The position numbers were made by a program, and so were the translations under genes. Shown in pieces: positions 24,690 through 36,984 of a stretch of 64,000 bases of DNA. Every line of letters begins with the position of its first letter. Positions within the stretch are counted from its first letter, which is position 1. Source of the DNA: Sipunculus nudus. Taxonomy: Eukaryota > Annelida > Sipuncula > Golfingiida > Sipunculidae. The DNA lies in the NCBI GenBank assembly GCA_026874595.1, contig CM049317.1, positions 40,074,401-40,138,400 on the forward strand. Direction: 5' to 3'. The notes below the pieces were generated by a model, which saw only the letters and a list, made by a program, of their open reading frames with translations, ran no database searches and was not told the origin of the DNA.

Positions 24690-26115
24690 TATAAACTAGA
24701 CGACCATAGGTCGAACGCTTGCCGGAAATCGGAAGTGAAACACAGACGGACAGAAAGAACATATTGTCGGTTTTCTATTAATGGAATGACTCTCAGGGAC
24801 ATTGCTGAGAATATGTGGCCCGTAGAATGACATATGAGACAAAAGAACAGGCAAGCAGACAAAACTGACAACAAAAGACGAACAGAGGGACATAGTGATT
24901 TGTGAGACAAGATTGACACCAGATGACATAACCTAGTGATTGAGAAGATTCAAAGGAAGAAAATGAGTTATAATTTATGTAATTTAGATTTATAGTTTTG
25001 GAGGTATGGCGAATCAATGATATACTTGGGAGGCTCGACTGTAGCGCCCTCTAGCAGACATATTCCGAAGACGACAAATGCGTTTCGTATTATTAGTGTA
25101 TGACATGAGATGTCCCAGTTTTAAAAGGATTCCGTCAAAGCCGTGGCCTGTAGAATGCTATATGTAAGGCGTAAGAACCAGCAAGCAGGCGACTTTGAGG
25201 ATAACGGTCAAACAGATGGACACACTGACAAAGTGACAGAAGATTGAAACCAGATGCCTTAATCAGGTTATGGAGAAGATTCAAAGGAAGAAAATAAGCT
25301 ATAATAAGAGGCTTTTGGTGTAGAGATATGGCCAATATAATGGTATGTGTGTGAGGGTCCTGTGCAGCGCCCACTAGTGGCCATATCCGGAAAATGAAAA
25401 ATTTATTTCTAGATATTAGTGTAAGACATAAGATGTAATAGTTTCAAAAGGATTCCGTCAAAACTATGGCCTATAGAATGCTACATGTGAGACGCAAGAG
25501 CCAACAATTAAGCAGGCGAATTTGAGGACAACTGACAACCAGACGAAAACACTGACAAAGTGACTCAAGATTGAGTCCAGATGACTAATCCAGGTTATGG
25601 AGAAGACTCAAAGGAAGAAAAAAGCTACAGTTTATGTAACTGAGGTTTATAGTTTTGGAAATATTGCCAAAGCATGATATGTTGGGAGAGGTTCGAGTTC
25701 AGCGCCCCGTAGCGGCCATATCCGGAAAATGAAAAATTGGTTTCGAGATATTAGTGTAAGACTTAAGATGTTATAGTTTCAAAAGGATTCTTTCAAAACT
25801 GTGGCCTGTAGAATGCTATATGTGAGACGCAAGAGCAAGAAGGCGAATTTGAGGACAACTGACAAACAGACAGACACACTGACAAAGTGTCACAAAATTG
25901 TGACCAGATGACTACACTAGGTTATGGAGAAAACTCAGAGGAAGAAAATAAGCTATAGTTTATGTAATTGAGGCTTATAATTTTTGAGATATGGCCAAAA
26001 TATGATATTTTCGGGAGGTTCGCTTCCAGCGCCCCCTAGCGACCCTATTCAAAAAGTGAAAAAACAATTTCGAGATACTAGTGTAGGACTTATAATATGT
26101 CAGTTTCAAAAAGAT
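24690..26115. repeat. Tandem array, about 328-bp units x4
   Basis: CAAAGGAAGAAAA (or CAGAGGAAGAAAA) recurs at 24951, 25282, 25609 and 25935, spaced 331, 327 and 326 bp. Each unit also holds a GCGCCC(C/A)CTAG-like block and the phrase TTCCGGAAAATGAAAAA. The first unit opens with GACGACCATAGGTCGAACGC and CTTGCCGGAAATC. No coding exon is seen. Confidence 0.75.
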
Positions 26116-26369
26116 TCCTGCAATAATGTGGCCTTTGGCGCAAGATGAATTAAATCTCGAAATATCTCTATTCACGAGATATTTTACGAGATACTGCAAG
26201 ACTTGTAATAACATCTTGTAGTACTAGTTGAATGCTTCCTGATGCAAAAAACTAGATCACTCTAGCTTTAAAACTGACAAAGTTACAAAAATAAGACCCC
26301 TTATTTTCGAATATTATGACTTTTCCCCAAAAATTTGTAACCATGGTTACTTCAAATTTGAGTCAGCTA

Positions 26370-26680
26370 CACACCAGATGACAGGCCAGGTGATGACGAA
26401 AAAAATGAGCTATTGCAGAAGTGGATAAGCCTATTTATGGCAAAGTTATAGTGCAAAAACCGTTAACCATACCTGTCGTGACCTTGACCTTTGACCTTTG
26501 ACCTATTTTAACCAAAAACAATAGGGCACCTAGAAATTATGTTTTTCATCATCCCTGTAAGTTTCAAGGTGATTGTGGCAATATTGTGGCCAGGAGAGTG
26601 CAGACAAACAAACAAACAAACAAACAAACAGACAAGATGACCAGAGGTCACGCGCTTGCCGGAAATGGAAATGATACAGA
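26370..26680 (+). repeat. Family F module, copy 1
   Basis: The module runs from GCCAGGTGATGACGAAAAAAA through a TGACCT cluster (26479-26504) and CAATATTGTGGCCAGGAGAG to an (AAAC)n tract. Copies recur at about 28078-28345 and 29770-30080. Confidence 0.7.
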
Positions 26681-26789
26681 CAGATAGACAGAGAGTGCAT
26701 GTAGAAACAGTCATATGAATGAGCAACATTGTGGGGGCAGCAGAAACGGATAATATGTTTATTTATGCATGCTGACCTTTAACAGCTGC

Positions 26790-27960
26790 ATATCTTTCTA
26801 GTGTAAAAGGGACCAAGTTCAAAACTTTTTCATGAAATCCAGTTAATCTCGTTTGACAAGAAGCAGTGAGACGTTTTCAGGTTTGTCATGTCAAGCTGGT
26901 CATATGTGACAAAATGCCGAAAACTAGAACTACTTTGTTGTAAAAGGCGCCGAGTTATAAGCATTTCAGTGACATCTCGTTTGTTCACGTTGCACAAGAT
27001 ATGGTGCGAGATTTGGGCAGACTTATGGCTTTATCTAATCAAGCAGTTCATCTGTGACACAATGCCGAAAACTAGACCTTCGTACCTGTAAAAGCATTTT
27101 GGTGAAATCTCGTGTTTTCTCGTTTGACGGGATACGGTGCGAGATTTTGCCTGACATGCATGTCTGTCGTGTCAAGCTGGTCCAGTGGAACAATATGCCG
27201 AAAACCCAACGTGTCTATCTGTAAAAATCGCCGAGTTATAACAAATGCCGTGAAATCTCATGTTTTCTCGTTTGACGAGATACGGTGCGACATTCGGCCT
27301 GACTTTCAGTTCTGTCATGTCCAGCAGGTCATGTGAAAGAAAATGCCGAAAACTAGACCTGTCTAGCTGTAAAACTCGCCGAGTTATAAGCATTTCCGTG
27401 AAATCTCGTGTTTTCTCGTTTGACGAGATAGGGTGCGAGATTTGGCCTGACTTGCACATCTATCGTGTCAAGCTGGTCATGTGGAAGGAAATGCCGGAAA
27501 CCAGACGTGTCTAGCTGTAAAACTGGCCAAGTTATAGGCATTTCCGTGAAATTTCGTGTTTTCTCGTTTGACGAGATACGGTGCGAGATTTTGCCAGACT
27601 TGCATATCTGTCCTGTCAAGCTGGTCTAGTGGAACTAAATGCCGAAAACCAGACGTGTCTAGCTGTAAAACTGGCCCAGTTATAAGCATTTCCGTGACAC
27701 CCCGTGTTTTCTCGTTTGACGAGATACGGTGCGAGATTTGGCCTGTCTTGCAGCTCTGTCGTGTCAAGCTAGTTTGGTGGAACGAAATGCCGAAAACCAG
27801 ACCTGTCTAGCTGTAAAAGTCGCCGAGTTATAAGCATTTTCCGCGAAGTCTCGTTTTTTCTCGTTTGACGAGATATGGCGCGAGATTTGGCGTGACTTTC
27901 AGTTCTGTCGTGTCAAGCTGGTCATGTGGAACAAAATGCCGAAAACTAAATCTGCCTAGC
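26790..27960 (+). repeat. Tandem array, 148-bp units x8
   Basis: CGTTTGACGAGATACGG recurs at 27121 (one mismatch), 27269, 27417, 27565, 27713 and 27862, at intervals of 148-149 bp, with two diverged units at 26850 and 26988. Each unit has the inverted repeat CTCGTTTGACGAG followed by GGTGCGAGA, then GTCAAGCTGGTC, ATGCCGAAAAC, CTAGCTGTAAAA and GAGTTATAAGCATTT. Open frames of 74-96 codons on both strands come from the array. 148 is not divisible by three, so it is not coding. Confidence 0.88.
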
Positions 27961-28064
27961 TAAAAAACTGACAAAGTTACAAAAAAATGGTCTTGTTATT
28001 TCCAATTTCCATGATTTTTGCCCAAAAAATGTAACCATGGTAACGGCAAATTTAAGTAAGCTAC

Positions 28065-28540
28065 ATATCAAAAGAAAGGCCAGGTGATGACGAAAAAAAT
28101 GAGCTATTGCAGAAGTGGATAAGCCTATTTATGGCGAAGTTATAGTGCAAAAACCGTTAACCACACCTGTCGTGACCTTGACCCTTGACCTTGGAGCAAT
28201 GTTGACCAAAAACAATAGGGTTCCAGGGTGTTCGGTTGTCAATCAACCCTGTAAGGGTCATGTCGATTGCTGCAAAATTGTGGCCAGGACAGCGCAGACA
28301 AACACACAAAAAAACAAACAAAAAAACAAAAAAACAAACAGACAAATGGACATACGCAACTGACCAACATGCTTGCTGGAAATCTTCCGGCAAGCAACAA
28401 ACAGACATACGCAACTGAGTAATATGCTTGCCGAAATCTTTGATTCCGGCAAGCAACAAACAGACAAACAGACATACGCAACTGAGCAATATGCTTGCCG
28501 AAATCGAAGATTTCCGGCAAGCAATAAAGTTGTGACTGTG
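28065..28540 (+). repeat. Family F module copy 2 with hairpin tandem tail
   Basis: This is the same module as 26370-26680. It is followed by about three copies of a 45-50 bp unit: CAGACATACGCAACTGAG, then AATATGCTTGCCG, then a hairpin formed by GCTTGCC(G)AAATC and GATTTCCGGCAAGC. The hairpin lies at about 28373-28396, 28422-28454 and 28492-28522. Confidence 0.7.
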
Positions 28541-29769
28541 CCTCCAACATGTATGATAATAGACAGGGCCTGGAAAGGCCGTCACGCACCGCTGCACACG
28601 CCGGCCGCCCACCGTAGGGACCCTGCCGGCACTTGCGGCGACGGCACGTGACTTCGTGGTTTGGTGAAACACGGCGCGAGATTTGACGAGACTTACAATG
28701 CGACCCCTGAATGTGACTGCGAGTGTCCGACGCTATCCGGCGCTGCAGACCATGTGTCTGTGGCGTAAAAATGACAGAATTATAGGCATTTCTTTGAATG
28801 GTCACGTGTTCTCGTTTCACGAGAAACGGTGCGAGATATGACGAGACTTGCGATTGAATGACTAAGAACTAGACGGATGCTGTCTAACGCCGAAAACCAG
28901 ACCTTTCTATGGCAAATATCAACAGAGATAGAAGCAGGTAAACTTCGTATTTTCAAGTTGTCACGTTTTACCCCAAAATTTGGTAACCATGGTAACGGCA
29001 GTACAAAGCTACATGTGCGGAGGAATAAGCCAATGTTCCTAGTTTCAGATACCACAAAAAAAATGGTGTCACGTTTAATATTTTTTGAGATATTGCAGAA
29101 AAATGATATGTTACAGTGTTTCAGGTACCACGCCCCCTGGTGGCTATTTCCAAAAAAATGAAAAACTGATTTTGAGATATTTATAAATAACACAAAATAT
29201 ATCAATTTCAAAGCCATTGTTAAAAAAATGCAACCTGTAGGTCATATTTAATGAAATCTCGAAGACTCTCGTTTGACGAGAAACGGTGCGAGATTTTGCA
29301 AGATTTTTGATTGGACCACCGAGAACTCACCAAGGGCTACAAGATGCAAAAAAAATGACCTCTCCAGCATAATAACTGACAGAGTTAGAAGCTGAAAACT
29401 GCATATTTTCAAAATTCAAAAGTTTTACCCCAAAAATAGAGAAATCTGGCAATAGCGCACTTTGGCACCTATGCGCAAAAATAAGCCCATGGTACCCAGT
29501 TGAAGGTGCTGTGATGGAAATGGCCCAATGTTTAATAGTTCTGGAGGTATAGCACGAAAACAAATTTTCATGTTTTTTCATCTGCAACGCCCCCCGGCGG
29601 CCATTTCCAAAATCTGAAAAAACAATTTCGAGATATTCTTGTGTTACATAAAATATCTCAGAATCAGTACGATTGCTGCAAATTTGAAAAATATCACGAA
29701 ATTCCATGATTTCTCCCCAAAATTGCGTAACCATGGTAACAGCAAATTTAAGTTAGCTACATGTCAAAA
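28541..29769. other. Diverged family F sequence with a GC-rich islet
   Basis: 28560-28760 is strikingly GC-rich compared with its surroundings. The rest holds diverged members of the 148-bp array (CTCGTTTCACGAG near 28811, CTCGTTTGACGAG near 29268) and of the 328-bp array (ACGCCCCCTGGTGGC near 29131, AACGCCCCCCGGCGGC near 29586). No gene is seen. Confidence 0.5.
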
Positions 29770-30080
29770 GAAAGGCCAGGTGATGACGAAAAAAATGAGC
29801 TATTGCAGAAGTGGATAAGCCTATTTATGGCGAAGTTATAGTGCAAAAACTGTTAACCATACCTGTCGTGACCTTGACCTTTGACCTTTGACCTATTTTA
29901 ACCAAAAACAATAGGGCACCTAGAAATTATGTTTTTCATCATCCCTGCAAGTTTCAAGGTGATTGTGGCAAAATTGTGGCCAGGAGAGTGCAGACAAACA
30001 AACAAACAAACAGACAAACAGACATACGCAACTGAGCAATATGCTTGCCGAAATCGAAGATTTCCGGCAAGCAATAAAAC
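29770..30080 (+). repeat. Family F module, copy 3
   Basis: Near-identical to copy 1, with a TGACCT cluster around 29869-29894 and an (AAAC)n tract at 29993-30015. The same terminal hairpin (about 30043-30075) is followed by AATAAAA. Confidence 0.7.
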
Positions 30081-30169
30081 TGTCTTCTCTCATTCCCTAT
30101 TTTAACTCCTACTTTTCCCTGTAGATGTCCCTACACTCAACTCTTCTAACATAAACTATTAAACATCAG

Positions 30170-30255
30170 AAGTGGCCTGAATCGGGAATCGAACTTACAA
30201 CCTCTAGACTAGGACCCCTACACGCTACTAAGTGAGCCGTGAAGAAAAGATACCA
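30170..30255 (-). repeat. tRNA-derived SINE head (pol III promoter-like)
   Basis: The minus strand reads GCTCACTTAGTAGCGTG, then GTCTAGAGGTTGTAAG, then GTTCGATTCCCGATTC. The GTTCGATTCCC segment matches a tRNA B box and the TTAGTAGCGTG segment an A box. The arms do not fold into a standard cloverleaf, so I call a SINE fragment and not a tRNA gene. Confidence 0.55.
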
Positions 30256-30269
30256 GCGGGAGCAAGTTT

Positions 30270-30716
30270 TGTTCATTTATATCTGTGATTGAAGTGCCAT
30301 CTGTCGCGAAAATGGGAAACCATTTACTATTTTAACAGGAAAAATAAGCCTGTTGCAGAAACAGGTGACACGAAAGACGGACTTCGGGGTTGGCATTTTG
30401 AAAAAAATAAGCCAGCCCCTCTCGTCTGCTGTGGAGCATTGTTGACAGCAACCATCCCTCCCCAGTGCTGGTGGCCCTTGTTGGCTGGCAGATGCTTTCC
30501 GGGGAGACGGGTGTGGAGTAATTTCTGTGGCCTGGACACAGGCTGACATCACATGCTCTTGTATATGTGACTGTATGTATATTAAAGCATTCTGGTGCAA
30601 TTTTTGCTGTCATTTATTGGTCAATGCTTACTCGGGAAATAAAAATTAATCTATCAACTTTGCAATATTCTTTTGCACCTCAAATCCTGGGGGGGGGGGG
30701 GGGGGGCAAGCTCCCT

Positions 30717-30787
<71 letters not shown>

Positions 30788-31389
30788 AAATATATATATA
30801 TGCACTTATTGAGTTGATATGGGGAGGAGGTAGTTTGTTACAGTCCTGCACAGGAGAATATACTAACTGTACTGAGAAACCCCCCTGGTTTCGCCACCTA
30901 TGTTTTATGTTGAAAGGGGCTGCCGCTGCCTGGGCAAGGCACTTATTTTGCACTTTTACTGCTCCAACATTCATAGACCAAGTCTAAGTCATTAAAGGCC
31001 CATTTATATTCTATAATCCATGGTCTGCTCTCAGGTTTGAACAGCCATGGTTTCATATTGTCTTGACTTGTGCACATGTCCTGTCTACGTCATTCAATAC
31101 TCAAGTCTTGGGTCCTCCAGACATTAGTATTCACATTGCTCACGCCTGTTCCAAGTATTCCACATATATTTGGTATATTTCAAAGGTTAAGGTTATATAT
31201 AAACAGTGAGTATACCTTGTCCATGCAAAAATGCAAGATGGAGCACATTTAAGTAGATTTGGCAGTTAACAAAATGCTGAGGGTTTTTTTTTAAGCTTTT
31301 GCGATGTCCAGTTGCTCCACCCGAGCAAATATTGAACACCCTGGTAATATCAGACACCTGCCTGAAATTCCTCAAAAACACTCATATTT
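30270..31389. other. Unclassified block with G-run and (TA)n microsatellite
   Basis: 30380-30545 is GC-richer and open in several frames (85 codons plus, 107 codons minus), but no family or splice structure is recognised. A G-run lies at about 30689-30706 and a long (TA)n at about 30719-30785. 30800-31389 shows nothing recognisable. Confidence 0.45.
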
Positions 31390-33249
31390 AGCTCAGCTGA
31401 CTATAAGTCATCTGAGCTATAGTCGTGGTCCTTTGTCCGTCACTTACCATCCCAAGATTTGATGCAGTTTATCTGTCACATATCAAATGTTGTGGGATTC
31501 AGCTTATTTATCCTATCTGCATTTACTTAGATTTTATAGGGAAAAAGCTGAAAAACCTTTAAAAGTCTTCTTCTTGTAAATGGTTCAGCCAAATTGTTCA
31601 ATATTTTACAGAATTGAACCCAGAGGTGAGCCCTCTCAAGTTTGTTCAAATAGTTTGTGTTTGATAAATTTTAGCTGAGTAACACAAATTTGTACTTAGT
31701 CATTTGGCCAAGTAAGCATACCAGTTGACATAGTAATCTCAGAAAGACATAAGCTAGCCTTGCCAACTATAGTGCAAATGTTGGTCACATGACTCATATT
31801 TGAAATTGCAGATTTCATGGTGCCACCTACATTGATCTGTTTTTTATGGGCAAAAACCTCATAATTTTAGCCTCTTTCAACTTAAAAAAATGTTTATGAT
31901 GAAACTGTCAAGTTTAATCGTTCAATTTTTCAAAAGAATTATCCTAGGACATGGTTCTTTCAATCATATAAGAATAGATTGAGTTTGTTGATTTTTGGTT
32001 GAGTCGTGAAAAGCTTAATTTGGTCTTATGGCAATTATTATGTCTATTCAAAATGAGGAATGCAATAGTGGTCTTCTACAAAATTGTTGTTTCAATTATA
32101 ACTTCTGTAACATTGCACAAAAATTATTCCTAGGTAGCCTTTGTTCAAGTTTACTTGAATGATTTTTTTGGCAGAATTATTGGACCTTTAACAATAAAAG
32201 GACTGCATCTTTTATTATTTTCAATATTTTGATAAAGGGGTTTATGAATATGTCAGCTTGAAAAAAAAATCATTTTAGCCAAAGTCTTTCAGTATGTGTA
32301 AACAGGTTTACCAACAGGCCAAGATTGTGTCTGTATCTTGAATAGATTGAGAAACTGTCAACTGTTTCAGATTTTGGCAATAGATTAAGAGTTAATTCAG
32401 TGCAGCCAGATATAGGTCAAGAGTTCAATCAGTGCAACCAAGCACAAGGCATGTGATCACCTCATGGGCACCATGTGAACACCTGATGGGTAGCATGTGA
32501 TCACCTCATGAGTATCATGTGATCACCTCATGGGTGCCATGCCCCTAAGTCTGCATGTGGAGCCAATCTGTGACCTAATGCAATGGTGTAGCTACTAATA
32601 TTTTCTGATTTAGCAACAGGCTAAAGGTCAGTCTTGATCCATTTATAGCTTTGGCAGACTGCCAACTGTATCAGATTAGGCAACAGGTCAAGAGTTCACT
32701 CAGTGCAGCCATGTATAGTCAGGGTTCACTCAATGGAGTAGCTTCATTCTATTTATAGCTTTGGCAGATTGCCCACTGCATCAGATTTGGCACCAAAGTA
32801 TAGCCTGGATCTGTTTATAGCTTTGGCAGACTGCCAACTGTGTCAGATTATGCAACAGGTCAAGAGTTCACTCAGTGCAGCCAGGTACAGGTCAAAAGTT
32901 CACACAGTCTAATCAGGTGCAGGTCAAAGAGTTCACTCAGTGCAGTAGCCTTAGCCAGCAATTTGTAACAGTTCACTCGGGGCACCTGCCTTTCTCACCT
33001 AAGCCTGGTCAGCCCCGTGCATCAGACTCAAGGTAAGTTTGATGTATTGGCCTGATATTTTGACCTGTCTATGTGTCTTTGATGGCTATATTGTTCACAA
33101 GACAGGTGTTGCCATTTACAATGACTATTGCACAGTGTATGTGCCTGCTTATTTCTACGGACGAATTTGATACATCAGCCAGAAATTTGTCATATTGATA
33201 CATATCGAATAGCTTTGTCATATACAAGACTGGTGGTGCCACCAGGACT

Positions 33250-34220
33250 CAGGGTTGTTATTTTTCACGGGAAAAACTATTTTTTCCCGAACAGTGGGAA
33301 AAAAAACGGATTAATTGGGAATAACTGGGGAAAACTGGTTGGTACAGGGAATTACTGGGGGAAATGTCTGATCAAAAGCCATGACACCCTGTCACTTCCT
33401 CACTAAACTCCTGCACCCGAAGTATCAGGGCCAGAGGTTATCTAAAGAGCAACAAGAGACAGCAAGGAATCTGCTTGAGCAGCACCAACCAGACCTTCTG
33501 TGTCACATATTCTTCTTCCAGTCCAAAGCAGCTCCTTTCTCCGAATCACTCTTCACAGATACATGTGTTTCATCCAAGTCAGCCGCAACTTGGTGGCACT
33601 GCCTCAGGGACACCAAGTCTGACGTAACCCAGGAATTCAGCGAGTTAGCAATTCGCCTTCATCAACTGCCTTCCAGCACAGCATCAATTGAAAGAATTTT
33701 TTTAAATTTTTTTAATTTTGGGCTTGTGCAGTCCAAACTGCGAAACAGACTAGGACTTGAGCAAACTGCCAAGCTTGTAACATGTTACCGCACCCTGAGA
33801 GGTCCATCAGAGTTGGATTGGTAAATATGTATCAATGAACCTTATTTCTTAGCCATCAATGGACTTTTTCAGTGTAACTGATATATCTGATTATCTGTTT
33901 ACCTATCACTATGTATATACATACAAACAAGCTGTTTTTAAGGAAAACAATATAAATTTTCATATCTTGGTTTTGTGATTTGAGTATGTTTGTTTAAATA
34001 TATATGTGTGTGTATGTGTGTGTGTGTGAGGGTGTGTGTGTGTGTGAGATGATATTTCCTTTTAATTCAGTCAGATATCTGCTGGTCTCTCCTTTTATAA
34101 GATTATTAGAGGTTTTTCCCAGTTTTTCCCATTCTCCCACTTTGAGAGGTTTTTCCAAAGGCGGTAAATATCGGTATTTACCAGCTGGTAAATACTGCAC
34201 TGGGAATAACTTAACAACCC
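33250..34220 (+). mobile_element. hAT DNA transposon relic, internally deleted
   Basis: The left end CAGGGTTGTTA (33250-33260) and right end TAACAACCC (34212-34220) are inverted matches, and CAGGG is a common hAT terminus. Family C sequence resumes on both sides (GTGCCACC before, ACCTACAAT after). It encloses the transposase C-terminus. A clean 8-bp target duplication was not found. Confidence 0.65.
33381..33824 (+). pseudogene. hAT transposase C-terminal dimerisation domain fragment
   Basis: The 147-codon open frame carries the hallmarks of the hAT C-terminal dimerisation region: a WW pair at residues 71-72, LPSSTASIER at 96-105 and SKLRNRLGLE at 118-127, followed by AKLV and a YR.LRG ending. 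Between ERIF and GLVQSKL a few Phe/Asn residues have been added by an AT-rich slippage, which would disturb the conserved helix. The N-terminal BED finger and the catalytic core with its acidic residues are absent, so this is a dead remnant of a full transposase of roughly 600 residues. It is unrelated to the host gene in whose intron it lies. Confidence 0.85.
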
Positions 34221-35119
34221 ACCTACAATAATTTTTGCACAGTGTGTGTCCCTGCTTATTTCTCAGGAGGGGTTTGATATATCAGTCTGAAATTAGGCAT
34301 ACTGTATTTTCTCAAATAATTCAGAATGAAAAAAAATAATTACGATCTTGGAATTAAGAAATAAAAACAATAAAAAATGAGTAAATTTAGTTTTGCTGAT
34401 GCATGGACCATCAATGTCGTTTCATAGATGGGGGATAATGCCAGAAGTTTAAATATCTACCTTATATAAGAACAGGGTGCATATATTTGTCACGTTTGCT
34501 CGATTAAACCCTTTCCATAGTTCTTTTTCCCCCTCAGATAATCTTTAAATACGAGATTCTCCATGAAAACTTATGATTTTGTTGTTTTATAATGGTACAT
34601 TATGTAGAAGGGTCTCACGTTTATTCCGCCACACTTGACAGTCGACTTCCGATCAGCTGTTAAGGCCAGATGTTTTCATAATCTTTATTACTTGCAATCG
34701 GAATAAAACTGGCTCGTTATAACTTATAATATGAATTTCTTTTATGAACTTATACTCATTTACCACTCAAACAATCGTCTGAGTAGACTTTCTTGCACAG
34801 TATACAAAATTTAGCAGGTCAAATTCCTTAACTGCTCAAGGTAGTTCGTGCAGCAAGTGCCGCTTCCTGGGAGTCGCGGTCCGAGCAGTGAAGCGTTAAT
34901 TGCTTGTGCAAGGAAGACCGCCGATGCGCGAGAAAACATCCCTTTGATAATTAATTACATAGGAATACCACAGGGGCGCACGGCTCACATCACAATCCTT
35001 TGATGATTAATTAGTACGCTAAATCAAAACACACCTTAACCAAACACTGACCGTTACAAACTCTGCATGAATGGTTAGACAATGTTAATTGTAACCAAAA
35101 GAACAAAATCAGTTAACAA

Positions 35120-36984
35120 CTAGAATACGGGTAGTCGACAAGCGACTACGTGTATCCGCCTAAATCAGAGTGAAACAGGTGAAGTGAGGCATGGATTGAG
35201 TGGCAAGGGAAAATTGAGTGTTGCATATTAGCATGGATGTCTGCAGCCAAATTGTGTATGTAGGTTGCCCCCCATACCACAAAATCCAGAAAGCCGTCCA
35301 AGTTGTATACATATGCAAAATTTAAGGCAGATAAGTCAAAGCACTACATGTATATGAGTGATTTTAGCCCATGGCAGACAAACAGATGGACGCTGAGCAA
35401 AAATGGTTGCAGGTGACGCCACCAGTTTTGCGTATGATAAAGAGCTATGTGAGAATTATACACATGCAAAACTTTGGCCCAATCGGTCAAACGGTTCCCA
35501 AGATATGAGCTTGGATGTCTGCTGCATAAACTAGAATGCAGGTGGCGCCACCTGTCATAAAATCAAGAGAGCTGTCGGGGATGTTTAAACCTGCAAAATT
35601 TTAGGCAGATATGTCAAACCACTGCCGAGATATGAGTGATTTTATCCCATGGCAGACAGACAGGAGCTGTGCAAAAATGGCTGCAGGTGGCGCCACCAGT
35701 TTTGCGTATGATGAAGAGCTATGTGAGATCTATACACATGCAAAATTTTGGCCGATTCGGTCAAACGGTTCCCGAGATATGAGCTTGGATGTCTGCAGTG
35801 TAAACGTGAATGTAGGTGGCGCCACCTGTCATAAAATCAGAAAAGCTATCCAGGATGTTTACGCATGCCGAATTTCAGGTGAATTAGTCTAGTCACTGCA
35901 GAGATATGAGTGATTTTAACCCAAGGCAGACGAACAGATGGACACTGTGCAAACATGGTTGCAGGTGGCGCCACCATTTTTTGTGTACGTTATAAAGCTC
36001 TCCAAGGGCTATATTTGTGCAAAAAAATTTTCCTGATCAGTCAAACGGTTCCCAAGATATGAGCTTGGATGTCTGCAGCGTAAACGTGGTTGCAGGTGGT
36101 GCCACCATTTTTTTTTGTATGTTATAAAGCTCTCCAAGGGCTACATTTGTGCAAAAAAATTTTCCTGATCGGTCAAACGGTTCCCGAGATATGAGCTTGG
36201 ATGTCTGCAGCGTAAACGTGAATGTAGGTTGCGCCACCTGTCATAAAATCAGAAAAGCTATCCAGGATGTTTACGCATGCCGAATTTCAGGTGAATTAGT
36301 CTAGTCACTGCAGAGATATGAGTGATTTTAACCCAAGGCAGACGAACAGATGGACACTGTGCAAACATGGTTGCAGGTGGCGCCACCATTTTTTTGTGTA
36401 TGTTATAAAGCTCTCCAAGGGCTACATTTGTGCAAAAAAATTTTCCTGATCGGTCAAACGGTTCCCGAGATATGAGCTTGGATGTCTGCAGCGTAAACGT
36501 GAATGTAGGTTGCGCCACCTGTCATAAAATCAGAAAAGCTATCCAGGATGTTTACGCATGCCGAATTTCAGGTGAATTAGTCTAGTCACTGCAGAGATAT
36601 GAGTGATTTTAACCCAAGGCAGACGAACAGATGGACACTGTGCAAACATGGTTGCAGGTGGCGCCACCATTTTTTTGTGTATGTTATAAAGCTCTCCAAG
36701 GGCTACATTTGTGTAATAAAATTTTCCTGATCAGTCAAACGGTTTCCTGAAATATGTGGGTTTATGTGTGGAAACAGACGCACAAACGGACGCAGAGCGC
36801 AGAGGAAAGGTCAGAGGTCAAAACAAAATCGGGGCGCAGCAGTTCACATGTGACCCGAACATAATCCCGGGTTTTGTAAAATTCCACCCAGCGGTTACGG
36901 AGGAGTTCTCCAGACACCTACGCGGCGGCGGCGGCGTGCAGCTGAAAACATAGTATCCGCAAAACTCTGTTTTGGCGGATACAA
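35120..36984 (-). mobile_element. Family E element E1, Helitron-like, nested in B1
   Basis: On the minus strand it begins TTGTATCCGCCAAAAC, forms a 5' hairpin with GTTTTGCGGATAC, and passes a CGCCGCCGCCGCG block. It ends with the hairpin GTAGTCGCTTGTCGACTAC (35131-35149), 7 nt and CTAG (35120-35123). The unoccupied site is visible in B2 at 52365-52378 (GTTAACAATAACAC). Comparison shows insertion between A and T with no target duplication, as Helitrons do. The interior is a 281-bp array marked by GGTGGCGCCACC. Confidence 0.72.
35400..36725. repeat. Tandem array in E1, 281-bp dimeric units
   Basis: The block starting TTCCCGAGATATGAGCTTGG is repeated at 36181 and 36462, exactly 281 bp apart, and less exactly further left. 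Each unit holds two palindrome sites spaced alternately ~150 and ~130 bp (35541, 35686, 35815, 35964, 36090, 36226, 36376, 36506, 36657; some with one or two substitutions). Repeated open frames on the minus strand are by-products of the array. Confidence 0.85.

Noticed and set aside
27172-27810. Overlapping 74-96-codon open frames on both strands
   Set aside because: They are produced by the 148-bp tandem array; the frame rotates from unit to unit.
28157-28820. Minus-strand frames of 171 and 193 codons
   Set aside because: They are low-complexity Cys/Phe/Leu text from (AAAC)n and hairpin repeats of family F. No domain is recognised.
30277-30613. Overlapping frames of 107, 93 and 85 codons
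   Set aside because: Several frames are open on both strands because the islet is GC-rich. No homology is recognised and no splice or start evidence favours any of them.
36037-36518. Repeated minus-strand frames with the same peptide
   Set aside because: They arise from the 281-bp array of element E1 and include the palindromic motif; not a gene.
35400-36725. CRISPR array
   Set aside because: Repeats are adjacent long tandem units without unique spacers, and the DNA is eukaryotic.
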